A stretch of 64,000 nt of DNA from Desulfitobacterium sp038181555 (lineage in GTDB: Bacteria; Bacillota; Desulfitobacteriia; Desulfitobacteriales; Desulfitobacteriaceae), in NCBI RefSeq assembly GCF_038181555.1, contig NZ_JBBWUA010000012.1, positions 1-64,000 on the forward strand. The letters run 5' to 3'. Position 1 is the first letter of the stretch, and every line of letters starts with the position of its first letter. The notes beneath the pieces were generated by a model that had not been told where the DNA came from, made no database searches, and saw only the letters and a program-made list of their open reading frames with translations. A program made the position numbers and the translations under genes. Shown here piece after piece: positions 25,715 through 34,366 of this stretch.

Positions 25715-25956
25715 GATATATTCCTCCTCGGTTAAGCTTGACACTACGCAAACCTTATAAACTATACCTTATGTTTTTAAATAATTCAACTCTAAATCCG
25801 AACATTCCTTTAAAAAACCACAATTTTGTTTGGATTGAACGAGGCTCCGTTTAGGGGGGGCATTCACCCTCTAGACGTTAGTCCAGTGCTGAGCTAGTTT
25901 GGTTTATTCCTCCACTATATACATAATAATCTAGCATGATAGAATGTTTGTTTCTA

Positions 25957-25985
25957 TTGATATAGAACATACATTCGCATATAAT
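25957..25985 (+). promoter_or_regulatory. dinB promoter with embedded LexA (SOS) box
   Basis: TTGATA (25957-25962), 17-base spacer, TATAAT (25980-25985). Inside the spacer GAACATACATTCG (25965-25977) matches the Gram-positive LexA/DinR box GAAC-N4-GTTC with one arm base changed. Binding there would block the promoter. Confidence 0.75.
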
Positions 25986-26050
25986 AGATAGAGCAGGACT
26001 AAATTCAGCCGTTCGTTACCAAAGGATTTCTATTCAGGTGGTGCTTGATA

Positions 26051-27304
26051 TTGAGCAAACATATTATCTTTCACATTGATGTGAATTCGGCGTATCTTTC
26101 TTGGGAAGCAACTTACCGACTCCAACAAGGGGATTCCTTGGATCTAAGAACCGTCCCTTCTGTAGTAGGGGGGGATCCTTTAACCCGGCATGGTATTGTC
26201 TTAGCTAAATCCATACCTGCGAAAAAATACGATATCAAAACCGGAGAAACCTTATACTCTGCCCTCACTAAATGTCCGGACCTGATCATCGCTAAGCCTA
26301 ATTATCTCCTCTTTCGCCAATGCAGCCAAGCTTTAGGAGATATCTTAAAAGAGTATTCCCCTCTTATCCAGCAATTTTCCGTGGATGAATACTTTGTGGA
26401 TTTCACCTCGCTGGATCAGCTTTGGGGAGATCCCCTTAAAGCGGCCCATGTGATTAAGGATCGGGTTAAAAACGAGCTGGGCTTTACCGTAAATATCGGT
26501 ATTTCCACCAATAAGCTGTTGGCAAAAATGGCCTCGGAATTCCAAAAGCCCGACAAGGTCCATACCTTATTTTCTGAGGAAATCCCCGAAAAAATGTGGC
26601 CCCTACCCATCGGAGAGCTCTTCATGGTGGGAAGAGCAACCTCCCAAAAGCTTCTCTCACGCAATATTAAAACCATTGGCGACCTAGCACATACCGATCC
26701 GCGCATCTTAAGAACAGCCCTAAAAAGCCACGGTATCCTGATTTGGAATTATGCCCATGGGATTGAGAATTCCCCCGTTCGACCCGGCGGCCACGTGAAA
26801 GTCAAAGGTATGGGCAATTCAACCACCCTGCCCTTCGATGTGGATCGTCGCCAGGAAGCTCACCTAGTCCTGCTCTCGCTCGTGGAAACCGTCAGCGCTC
26901 GCTTAAGACATGATCAGTATTTCGCCCAACTTGTAGCCGTTTCCTTTCGGACCCACGAATTTCTCTCCTACTCTCATCAACGAAAAATCACTCACCCCAC
27001 AGACTGTACCAACGAAATCTGGGAGATCGCCTGTGAGCTCTTCGACGAATTATGGAAGGGCCAACCCCTAAGACATATGGGCGTGCGGGTCTCCGAGCTT
27101 TGCCATAATGATTTTCTGCAGTTATCCTTCTTCACTAAGAACTATGAGAAGGAGCGAAAAATCGACCAGGCTATCGATGTGATTCGAGAGCGCTTTGGCT
27201 CGAGTGCGATCATGCGTTCCTCTTATCTTCACTCCGGTCTCAAAGCCATGACCGGAGGGGTAATCGCCGAAGAGGAATATCCCATGATGACCAGTCTGCT
27301 TTAG
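26051..27304 (+). CDS. dinB: Y-family DNA polymerase IV (DinB)
   Basis: About 417 residues. Palm motifs FHIDVNSAYLSWEA (metal Asp) and FSVDEYFVDFT (catalytic Asp-Glu), ISTNKLLAKMASEFQKPD, helix-hairpin-helix region LFMVGRATSQKLL, and a little-finger domain after residue 240. Error-prone translesion polymerase. TTG start; an in-frame TTG six bases upstream is closer to the AGGTGG site and less likely. SOS box in the promoter supports damage induction. Co-transcribed with the small protein downstream. Confidence 0.92.
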   Translation: MSKHIIFHIDVNSAYLSWEATYRLQQGDSLDLRTVPSVVGGDPLTRHGIVLAKSIPAKKYDIKTGETLYSALTKCPDLIIAKPNYLLFRQCSQALGDILKEYSPLIQQFSVDEYFVDFTSLDQLWGDPLKAAHVIKDRVKNELGFTVNIGISTNKLLAKMASEFQKPDKVHTLFSEEIPEKMWPLPIGELFMVGRATSQKLLSRNIKTIGDLAHTDPRILRTALKSHGILIWNYAHGIENSPVRPGGHVKVKGMGNSTTLPFDVDRRQEAHLVLLSLVETVSARLRHDQYFAQLVAVSFRTHEFLSYSHQRKITHPTDCTNEIWEIACELFDELWKGQPLRHMGVRVSELCHNDFLQLSFFTKNYEKERKIDQAIDVIRERFGSSAIMRSSYLHSGLKAMTGGVIAEEEYPMMTSLL

Positions 27305-27356
27305 GCTCATCAAATCATCAACAACAATAACACACCACACAAGGAGGAATGTTTAA

Positions 27357-27617
27357 GTGAAGGTTATCATGCAACCCATTGAGATGGTGGCTCGTTTCAA
27401 TGAGCAGGGCATTCCCTGTCCTGTAAAATTCAAAGCCCGCTTCGAAGGAGTTCCTGTGGTCATTTCCATTGATAAAATCATCCTAAAAACTGAGGAGAAG
27501 CTGGCCGGCAATCGCATGATTATTTTTCGCTGCCAAAGCGTTATCAATGGGCTTCTCAAGGTTTTTGAACTGAAGTATGAACTCAACACCTGCAAGTGGT
27601 TTTTAGCCAAGATGTAA
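27357..27617 (+). CDS. Small conserved-looking protein co-transcribed with dinB
   Basis: 86 residues from a GTG with AGGAGG 9 bases upstream, 52 bases after dinB. Predicted small beta-rich soluble protein: MKVIMQPIEMVARFNEQG and a later ISIDKII...RCQSVINGLLKVFELKYE. I do not recognise a named family. Its position in an SOS-controlled unit before a strong terminator suggests a polymerase accessory or damage-response role, by context only. Confidence 0.75.
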   Translation: MKVIMQPIEMVARFNEQGIPCPVKFKARFEGVPVVISIDKIILKTEEKLAGNRMIIFRCQSVINGLLKVFELKYELNTCKWFLAKM

Positions 27618-27641
27618 TCAGTTCTTAGCCAAAAATATAAT

Positions 27642-27685
27642 AGTCCACGGCTGTCCCCTGTGAGGGTAAAAGCCGTGGACTTTTG
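27642..27685 (+). terminator. Terminator of the dinB operon
   Basis: Perfect 11-bp stem agtccacggct / agccgtggact followed by tttt on the plus strand. Confidence 0.88.
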
Positions 27686-27734
27686 AATTGCACCTATTGC
27701 TTTGAGCTGCTATTTAACCCTACTGCAGCTCATC

Positions 27735-28403
27735 CTACTCGTTGTCAGCGCCGATTTTTTCCTGTGCTCTCTTCTGTAACCAGCTTTTAAGATAAGCATA
27801 AAACGGTGGTATTGCCGAGATTCCAATGATCGCAAAAATCACTAGGGTGAAGTTATCTCGTACAAAGGGCAAATTGCCAAAGAAAAAACCACTGAAAAGG
27901 GCAACCGTGACCCATAAGAGGGCTCCGATGACATTGTAAGAAATAAACCGCATATATTTCATGGCACCGACACCCGCTACAAAAGGAGCAAAGGTTCGAA
28001 TGATCGGCAGAAAACGGGCGATGATAATGGTCTTTCCGCCGTGTTTTTCATAGAACCTCTGTGTCTTCATTAGATTCTCATGATTAAGGAAACGCATTTC
28101 CTTCGCGAATACCTTCGGCCCAAGGAAGCGTCCGATCTCGTAATTGACGGTGTCGCCGAGGACAGCAGCTCCGAGAAGCAAAAAGAACAAAATCTTAACA
28201 TCCAAAGCACCAGCGGCGGCAAATGTTCCCGCCACAAAAAGCAAAGAATCTCCGGGAAGAAACGGTGTCACAACAAATCCTGTTTCTGCAAAAATAATCA
28301 AAAAAAGTATGAGATAAGTCCATAATCCATAGGTACTAATAATTTCACCAAGGTGCTTGTCTAGATGAATAAATATATCGAGCGCAGTCTGTATAAATTC
28401 CAA
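27735..28403 (-). CDS. DedA-family membrane protein
   Basis: 222 residues, TTG start 7 bases after GGAGG. DedA/VTT domain: ETGFVVTPFLPGDSLLFVAG re-entrant segment with the acidic residue, GDTVNYEIGR, and RFLPIIRTFAPFVAGVGAM with the conserved arginines. Family members move undecaprenyl phosphate or phosphatidylethanolamine across the membrane or support proton motive force. Monocistronic. Confidence 0.9.
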   Translation of the reverse strand: MEFIQTALDIFIHLDKHLGEIISTYGLWTYLILFLIIFAETGFVVTPFLPGDSLLFVAGTFAAAGALDVKILFFLLLGAAVLGDTVNYEIGRFLGPKVFAKEMRFLNHENLMKTQRFYEKHGGKTIIIARFLPIIRTFAPFVAGVGAMKYMRFISYNVIGALLWVTVALFSGFFFGNLPFVRDNFTLVIFAIIGISAIPPFYAYLKSWLQKRAQEKIGADNE

Positions 28404-28764
28404 GATCGAACCTCCTATTTTTCAGCCTATCTGTCGCAAAAACTTCAATATATCTTTGCATCATAAATCTCTGAGCCAATTTCCGAATTATCATGTCATC
28501 TGAATTATCATATCTTCTCGAGGGTAAAAAATCAATTTAAGAACAACGAATTTAAGAAAAGCTTAATAAATACCTTGGAAAAGAAGACAAAAAGAAACTC
28601 GAAAAGAAAAACCGCCAATAAAGACGGTTCAGGTCGACAAGAGCAAACCCTTGTCTATATAAAAAAGGTAGGAGAAGAATGTCATGTCTGAATCATAACA
28701 CACAAAATTAAAATGCGAGTGAAGAAACAGCAAACTCTTTGTTAACATTGTGTGAAAACAAGTT
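28404..28764. other. Intergenic region between dedA and cysK
   Basis: About 360 bp with no supportable gene. Contains weak hairpins (aaccgcc/acggtt near 28610, gacaag/cttgtc near 28637) but no ORF longer than a few codons with a ribosome site. Confidence 0.6.
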
Positions 28765-28814
28765 AAGCGCCCCTTGGCACCTGTCGCTATGAAGGCGGGT
28801 GTCAAAGGGCGCTT
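28765..28814 (-). terminator. Terminator of cysK
   Basis: Outer stem aagcgccc / gggcgctt with further inner pairing (ggcacc/gggtgtc), 10 bases past the cysK stop on the minus strand. Confidence 0.75.
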
Positions 28815-28823
28815 AGTCGGGTG

Positions 28824-29759
28824 TTAATCTTCTTGGAATAAGACAGTCGAAAGATATCTTTCTCCTGTGTCTGGGAGAAGGACAACGATCTTTTTGCCCT
28901 TATTTTCGGGTCTCTTAGCAATTTGTGTGGCCGCATAAGCTGCTGCACCGGAGGAAATTCCGACAAGGAGGCCTTCAGTTTTCGAGAGCTTGCGGGAGGT
29001 TTCAAACGCCTCTTCATTCTTCACCTGAAAGATTTCATCAATGAGTTCCGAGTTATAGACACCGGGAACAAATCCAGCGCCGATGCCTTGAATCTTATGG
29101 GATCCGGGATTTCCTCCTGAAAGAACAGGGGAATCGGCAGGCTCCACAGCAATGACTTTTACGCCTGGTTTTTTCTTCTTAAGCACTTCACCCACACCAG
29201 TTACGGTGCCACCCGTTCCGACCCCGGCGACAAAGATGTCGACTTCTCCGTCCGTGTCGCGCCAAATCTCTTCGGCCGTGGTTTTTCTATGAATCTCGGG
29301 GTTAGCCGGATTATTAAATTGTTGCGGAATGAAGGAATTCGGATATTCTGCTGCTAATTCTTCGGCTTTTTGAATAGCACCTTTCATGCCGGCAGGTCCC
29401 GGAGTAAGAACAAGTTCGGCTCCGAGGGCTTTGAGCAGGTTTCTTCTCTCCACACTCATTGTTTCCGGCATGGTTAAAATCAAACGATAGCCGCGTGCAG
29501 CAGATACGAAGGCCAGAGCAATTCCTGTATTACCACTGGTCGGTTCAATGATCACAGTATCCTTAGTAATCAAGCCTTTTTCTTCAGCATCTTTGATCAT
29601 GGCATAACCAATTCTGTCCTTAACACTGGAAAGGGGATTGAAGTATTCCAGCTTCGCTATGACCGTGGCTTCTAATTCATTAGCTTGATTATAATTGGAC
29701 AACTCTAATAGTGGGGTATTTCCGATAAGGTCGGTTAAACTCTTAGCAATCTTTGACAT
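28824..29759 (-). CDS. cysK: Cysteine synthase A (O-acetylserine sulfhydrylase)
   Basis: 311-residue PLP enzyme, fold type II. PLP-lysine in NPLSSVKDRIG, PLP-phosphate/substrate loop TSGNTGIAL, and GTGGTVTGVG glycine loop are intact. Makes cysteine from O-acetylserine and sulfide. TAGGAGG 7 bases before the ATG. Promoter with a box shared with metY lies 100 bases upstream, indicating joint control with sulfur metabolism. Confidence 0.95.
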   Translation of the reverse strand: MSKIAKSLTDLIGNTPLLELSNYNQANELEATVIAKLEYFNPLSSVKDRIGYAMIKDAEEKGLITKDTVIIEPTSGNTGIALAFVSAARGYRLILTMPETMSVERRNLLKALGAELVLTPGPAGMKGAIQKAEELAAEYPNSFIPQQFNNPANPEIHRKTTAEEIWRDTDGEVDIFVAGVGTGGTVTGVGEVLKKKKPGVKVIAVEPADSPVLSGGNPGSHKIQGIGAGFVPGVYNSELIDEIFQVKNEEAFETSRKLSKTEGLLVGISSGAAAYAATQIAKRPENKGKKIVVLLPDTGERYLSTVLFQED

Positions 29760-29830
29760 GCGATTTCCTCCTAAATATTAAACTTAAGCATTCGACGCCA
29801 GTCTTGCGCGTGATGTTTGTTTTTTTATTA

Positions 29831-29890
29831 TCCTAGTATTCTTATATGTTTTATTGTCTTTATTTTAATACGCCCTCTCGGAGCTGTCAA
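29831..29890 (-). promoter_or_regulatory. cysK promoter and candidate CymR/Rrf2 box
   Basis: Minus strand: TTGACA (29890-29885), 17-base spacer, TAAAAT (29867-29862). Ten bases further lies aaacatataagaatactagg (down to 29832), which matches aaacatattaaaatactgg downstream of the metY promoter. Shared box at a repressor position. Confidence 0.6.
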
Positions 29891-29975
29891 GAGCAAATTT
29901 AAGAAACCTTAGGCGCATCTAAAAGCTCAGGTGTATCTAAAGTTCATGCATATTTAAAGTTCATGTGTATCTTTA

Positions 29976-30902
29976 TTATTCTACAATGTCCGGAGAAATA
30001 CTCTCTTGTTCATCCTGGCTAAACTGACTCAATTCAGCGATAAAGGCCTCGGCAGCCTTGGTGAAATAAGTATCGTATCCTCTGGCAATGACAAAGTCGC
30101 GAGCCAGATAGGGAGTGCTTTTATCGAGGGTTATAATCATCAATTCTTTGGCCTTTAATTCTTTTTGGATAATCAATTTAGATACCATGGCAATTCCCAA
30201 ACCACTGATGACGGCCGCCTTAACTCCTGTATTGCTGCTAAACACATAGGAATGTCGCATTTTAATTTTTAAAGCTTGCATAAAATGATCACTAAATTCA
30301 CGAGTTCCGGAGCCTGCTTCGCGGAGGATCCAGACAAAATCTTGGAGATCCTTTGCGGAAACGCTCTTGCTCTTTGTTAATGGATGAACCGGGGGAGCAA
30401 TCAATACCATCTCATCTTCCATGAAAGGCTCAACCATAAACTCCCTATCATTCATTTCCCCTTCTGCCAAAGCAATATCTAAACGCTTTTGGCGTAGTCC
30501 TTGAGCAATCTCTTCTGTATTCGCGATAGTCACTGAAATGTTGAGTTGGGGATATCTGGTTGCCATTTGGCTAACGAGTTCCGGCAAAATATATTCGCCG
30601 ATGGTAAAGCTTGCCCCGATCCGGAGTGTTCCTGTAACCACACTCTGGATTTGATTAATTTTCTCTTTCGTTTCTTTGTATTGATTAATGATCTTGGTCG
30701 CTTCTTCATAGAATATTTCTCCCGCCGGTGTAAGCTCTACATGCTTTGATGATCGATTGATTAACTTAGTCCCAAATTCACTCTCCAGATTACGGACATG
30801 TGAGCTAACAGCAGGTTGAGAAATGAAAAGATCCTCCGCAGCTTTTGAGAAGTTTTTTTCTTCCGCCACTTTTTTAAAAATCTCCAACGGTTCAATGATC
30901 AA
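29976..30902 (-). CDS. LysR-family transcriptional regulator
   Basis: 308 residues. N-terminal winged HTH (FKKVAEEKNFSKAAEDLFISQPAVSSHVRNLE) and a C-terminal inducer-binding domain from about residue 90. TTG start 8 bases after GGAGG. Divergently transcribed from the YeiH-type membrane protein, which is the usual target arrangement, and adjacent to cysK, so a role in sulfur control (CysL/YeiE-like) is plausible. Inducer unknown. Confidence 0.87.
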   Translation of the reverse strand: MIIEPLEIFKKVAEEKNFSKAAEDLFISQPAVSSHVRNLESEFGTKLINRSSKHVELTPAGEIFYEEATKIINQYKETKEKINQIQSVVTGTLRIGASFTIGEYILPELVSQMATRYPQLNISVTIANTEEIAQGLRQKRLDIALAEGEMNDREFMVEPFMEDEMVLIAPPVHPLTKSKSVSAKDLQDFVWILREAGSGTREFSDHFMQALKIKMRHSYVFSSNTGVKAAVISGLGIAMVSKLIIQKELKAKELMIITLDKSTPYLARDFVIARGYDTYFTKAAEAFIAELSQFSQDEQESISPDIVE

Positions 30903-31046
30903 AAGTATTACCTCCGTTCAAATATATTCAAGTTATAATTTTTCCCTATGGGATCTATTTGCAATTCAATTTGCATTGACTTCCCTGTCAAGAGTAAAGT
31001 ATGAATGTGCTTAATCTTTATCTTTACTTTACGTCAGGAGGTTCTC

Positions 31047-32084
31047 ATGTCAATTATAAACTACATAACAGAAAAAACTGAACGTCCTTTTCATTGGGCC
31101 CATAGTAATTTTGCACCTTTTTTCTTCGGTGTTCTTTTTACGATAGGCATTGCCGCATTCGCCGTAGGGCTTGCTAACTTACCCGGCCTTAACAAGATTG
31201 GAGCTATGCTCTGTGCCATTTTTGTTGCGGTTCTTTATCGCAATACAGTTGGCTATCCTGAAAGCTGCCGTGTCGGCATTCAGTTTTCAGCTCAGAAAAT
31301 CCTCCGCTTAGCTATTATTCTATATGGCTTTCGCTTGAATATCCAACTAATCTTTCAACAAGGTCCTTCACTGCTGCTCCAAGGCGGACTGACAATTGCT
31401 ATCGCTATCATTACGACCCTTTGTGTCTCTAAATTGATCAAGGGGGATCCGCAGCTTTCCCTTCTCTTGGGAATCGGAACCGGGATTTGCGGAGCTGCAG
31501 CTATTGCCGCAGTTTCTCCTATCCTCAAAGCAAAAGATGAAGATACTGCTATTGGTGTGGGTATCATTGCCTTAATCGGTACATTTTTTACATTAGCGTA
31601 CACACTACTTTATCCTTATTTGGGACTTACCCCCGCTCAATACGGTATGTGGAGCGGGATCAGCCTTCATGAGATTGCTCATACCGCTGCAGCCGCCGGT
31701 CCCTTAGGGTCTGAGGCTTTAACTACAGCATTAATGGCCAAGTTGGCAAGAGTCTTCCTCCTAATCCCCGTCAGCTTCATTCTGCTCTGGTGGGTGCGTC
31801 GCAATTCGAAGGAAGAAAAAGACCCAACTCAAACAGCTTCCTTCCCTTGGTTTTTACTGGGATTCATCCTGACAAGTATTATTGGGACATATTTCTCCAT
31901 TCCCACTGCAGTATTAGATAGCATCGCCACTCTCTCCACCTTTTTGATGACTGCCGCAATGGTTGGCTTAGGGTTAAATGTTCATTTAGCAAGCCTACGC
32001 GCTCGTGCTCTCCGCCCTCTCCTCGCCATGTTCATCGCATCCATCTTAGTCTCCGCAGTTTCCTACTTTGCTCTGTTCATTTAA
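31047..32084 (+). CDS. YeiH/putative sulfate exporter family membrane protein
   Basis: 345 residues with about ten membrane helices. Family signatures GAMLCAIFVAVLYRN, LGIGTGICGAAAIAAVSPILKA and SGISLHEIAHTAAAAG are intact. Often encoded next to a LysR regulator, as here. The transported ion is not firmly known; annotation as sulfate exporter is by family name. ATG after AGGAGG; the open frame extends 42 bases upstream without a site. Confidence 0.87.
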   Translation: MSIINYITEKTERPFHWAHSNFAPFFFGVLFTIGIAAFAVGLANLPGLNKIGAMLCAIFVAVLYRNTVGYPESCRVGIQFSAQKILRLAIILYGFRLNIQLIFQQGPSLLLQGGLTIAIAIITTLCVSKLIKGDPQLSLLLGIGTGICGAAAIAAVSPILKAKDEDTAIGVGIIALIGTFFTLAYTLLYPYLGLTPAQYGMWSGISLHEIAHTAAAAGPLGSEALTTALMAKLARVFLLIPVSFILLWWVRRNSKEEKDPTQTASFPWFLLGFILTSIIGTYFSIPTAVLDSIATLSTFLMTAAMVGLGLNVHLASLRARALRPLLAMFIASILVSAVSYFALFI

Positions 32085-32120
32085 GTATACCTTGACTAGT
32101 TATTTTCTAAAAGCAACCCG

Positions 32121-32158
32121 ATACTTCAGTCATTCCGCAGGCGAGATGACTGAAGTAT
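32121..32158 (+). terminator. Hairpin after the YeiH-type gene
   Basis: Perfect 13-bp stem atacttcagtcat / atgactgaagtat, 36 bases after the stop. No U tract follows, so termination may rest on the next hairpin. Confidence 0.55.
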
Positions 32159-32201
32159 CTTGATCCGGCCCCCTCAGGGTAATATAAATAATTATTAGCT
32201 A

Positions 32202-32235
32202 AAAAAGGATGCTCCAACAAAGGAGCATCCTTTTT
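32202..32235. terminator. Bidirectional terminator between YeiH-type gene and metY
   Basis: Perfect 14-bp stem aaaaaggatgctcc / ggagcatccttttt with a 6-base loop; A-run and T-run on both sides suit both strands. Confidence 0.92.
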
Positions 32236-32266
32236 ACTTCTATTTTTACTTCTATTCTTACTTCTG
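32231..32266. repeat. 12-bp tandem repeat, three units
   Basis: tttttacttcta, tttttacttcta, ttcttacttctg, then a partial unit. Begins in the T-run of the terminator. Confidence 0.85.
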
Positions 32267-32297
32267 TTTTTCATCCACTATTCTACAGCTTTGATAA

Positions 32298-33587
32298 TCA
32301 GCCTACGGCTTTTCTAAGCGCTTGATCAAGATCATAGATAAGGTCGTCCGCATCTTCAATGCCAATGGAAAGTCTGACCATATCCGGGGTCACCCCGGCT
32401 GCTAACAGATCCTTCTCTGACAATTGAGCGTGGGTCGTGCTGGCCGGATGAATGACCAGTGATTTGGCATCCGCAACATTAGCCAGCAAAGAGAATATTT
32501 CTAAGCTATCAATGAATTTTTTACCGGCCTCCACTCCTCCTTTGATGCCAAAGGTGAAGATTGAACCCGCTCCTTGGGGAAGATATTTTTGAGCGAGCTC
32601 ATAATACTTGCTCTCTTTAAGATTCGGATAGTTGACCCAGGACACATGAGGATGGCTGTTTAAGAATTCCACAACCTTCTTCGTATTCGCCACATGTCTT
32701 TCCACCCGCAGCGATAAAGTCTCTAAGCCTTGGAGGAACAAGAATGAATTAAAGGGACTTAAGCAAGCACCCGTATCCCGCAAAAGCTGCACTCTGGCTT
32801 TGGTGATATAGGCAACAGGACCAAGAGCCTCCACGTATTTTAGCCCATGATAACTCTCATCCGGCTCCGTTAAGCCGGGAAAGCGCCCACTACCCGCCCA
32901 ATCAAACTGCCCTGAATCCACGATGACTCCACCGATGGATGAGCCGTGACCGCCAATAAATTTCGTCGCTGAATGTACGACAATATCAGCTCCCCATTCG
33001 ATAGGACGAATCAGGTAGGGCGTGCCAAAGGTATTGTCCACAATCAAAGGCACCCCATTTTCATGGGCGATTTTGGCTATGGCTTCGATATCCACCAGAT
33101 TGATTCCCGGGTTACCGATGGTTTCAATATAAAGAGCTTTGGTCTTCTCCGTAATGGCCTTGCGGAAATTTTCCGGATCATCGGGATTGACAAAAATGGT
33201 CTTAATCCCTAGTTTGGGGAAAGTTGCTGAAAAAAGATTATAGGTTCCCCCATAGAGAGTGCTGGCTGAAACGATCTCATCACCCGCTCCGGCAATATTG
33301 AGCACCGCATAGGTGATGGCTGCAGAACCCGAAGCCACCGCAAGAGCCGCAACTCCGCCCTCTAAGGCGGCCACACGTTGCTCGAAAACATCCGTGGTCG
33401 GATTCATAATCCGGGTATAAATATTACCTGGTTCTTTTAAACCAAATAAATTTGCCGCATGCTCTGCATCGTTGAACACATAAGATGAAGTCTGATAAAT
33501 CGGCACCGCCCTCGAGCCTGTCGTGGGATCGGCTACTTGTCCGGCATGAACCTGTAATGTATCAAATTTCAATTTTCTCTCGCTCAT
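32298..33587 (-). CDS. metY: O-acetylhomoserine sulfhydrylase (MetY)
   Basis: 429-residue Cys/Met metabolism PLP enzyme, the length of MetY rather than the shorter MetB/MetC. PLP lysine in VVHSATKFIGGHG; N-terminal DTLQVHAGQ and C-terminal VIHPASTTHAQL typical of MetY. Forms homocysteine from O-acetylhomoserine and sulfide. GGGAG site before the ATG. Promoter shares a box with cysK. Confidence 0.94.
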   Translation of the reverse strand: MSERKLKFDTLQVHAGQVADPTTGSRAVPIYQTSSYVFNDAEHAANLFGLKEPGNIYTRIMNPTTDVFEQRVAALEGGVAALAVASGSAAITYAVLNIAGAGDEIVSASTLYGGTYNLFSATFPKLGIKTIFVNPDDPENFRKAITEKTKALYIETIGNPGINLVDIEAIAKIAHENGVPLIVDNTFGTPYLIRPIEWGADIVVHSATKFIGGHGSSIGGVIVDSGQFDWAGSGRFPGLTEPDESYHGLKYVEALGPVAYITKARVQLLRDTGACLSPFNSFLFLQGLETLSLRVERHVANTKKVVEFLNSHPHVSWVNYPNLKESKYYELAQKYLPQGAGSIFTFGIKGGVEAGKKFIDSLEIFSLLANVADAKSLVIHPASTTHAQLSEKDLLAAGVTPDMVRLSIGIEDADDLIYDLDQALRKAVG

Positions 33588-33664
33588 AGTGTCACTCCCT
33601 TAATCCTTATTAATCTACCTTAGCGGGACCAGAACTATTAGTAAATCCTCGCAGGCCAAGTGAA

Positions 33665-33730
33665 CTCCAGTATTTTAATATGTTTACTTGGCTTTAAAAT
33701 GATTTTAATTATATTCTCTATCTTTGTCAA
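33665..33730 (-). promoter_or_regulatory. metY promoter and candidate CymR/Rrf2 box
   Basis: Minus strand: TTGACA (33730-33725), 17-base spacer, TAAAAT (33707-33702), then after 16 bases aaacatattaaaatactgg (to about 33667). Same elements, spacing and box as the cysK promoter. Confidence 0.6.
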
Positions 33731-33796
33731 TAGAAAATCACTCTGTATTATATATTTTTTATCTTTTTTGCTCTCTATCATTGAACAGATTGGCAT

Positions 33797-33830
33797 AAAA
33801 AAAGCTGCCTTCATCTAAAGGCAGCTTTAC
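33797..33830 (-). terminator. Terminator of the Rrf2 regulator gene
   Basis: Stem aaagctgcct / aggcagcttt with an 8-base loop and, on the minus strand, a long T run; touches the stop codon region of the regulator. Confidence 0.88.
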
Positions 33831-33832
33831 GC

Positions 33833-34276
33833 TTAAATATAATACATAATGGCACCATTGCCACTCATCGCTTTATACTCCTGAACGAGATCCTCCAAGG
33901 TGATGGAATCAACAAATTCATTAACCCGTTCAGTCATCTGATCCCACACCTTAATTTGGATGCACTCCTGAATGCTTGCCCCGCTGTCATGGTTCAATTC
34001 CTCATTGGCTACGGATAAATCTCCTTCTAAAACCCTAAGAATCGTACCCACTCTTATATCCGAGGCTTTATCGGCTAAGATATAACCGCCCTGTGCACCC
34101 TTCACGCTTTTGATAATTCCAGCCTTGCGCAAGGAGGAAAAAACCTGCTCCAAATAATTTTCGGAAATAGTTTGACGCTCTGCAATATTCGAAAGAGGAA
34201 CATGCTCCCCCTGGGAATGAACAGCTAAGTCCAGCAATGCTCTTAGTCCGTATCTTCCTTTGGTCGATATTTTCAT
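33833..34276 (-). CDS. cymR: Rrf2-family regulator, CymR-like
   Basis: 147 residues: winged HTH MKISTKGRYGLRALLDLAVHS with SNIAERQTISENYLEQVF recognition region and GAQGGYIL wing. It has a single Cys (IQECIQ), so the three-cysteine Fe-S site of IscR is absent, favouring a CymR-type cysteine-metabolism repressor that works with CysK. Nearby cysK and metY with a shared promoter box support this. Own promoter TTGACA at 34349-34344 is followed by a partly similar gatactaaacc sequence, hinting at autoregulation. ATG preceded by AAGGA. Confidence 0.85.
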   Translation of the reverse strand: MKISTKGRYGLRALLDLAVHSQGEHVPLSNIAERQTISENYLEQVFSSLRKAGIIKSVKGAQGGYILADKASDIRVGTILRVLEGDLSVANEELNHDSGASIQECIQIKVWDQMTERVNEFVDSITLEDLVQEYKAMSGNGAIMYYI

Positions 34277-34366
34277 TCCTTAACACTCCAAGCTTAAGAA
34301 TTCTGATTGGTTTAGTATCAATGGTAATATGAATGCTGAACTTTGTCAAACGCTTAGGGGTTTCAA

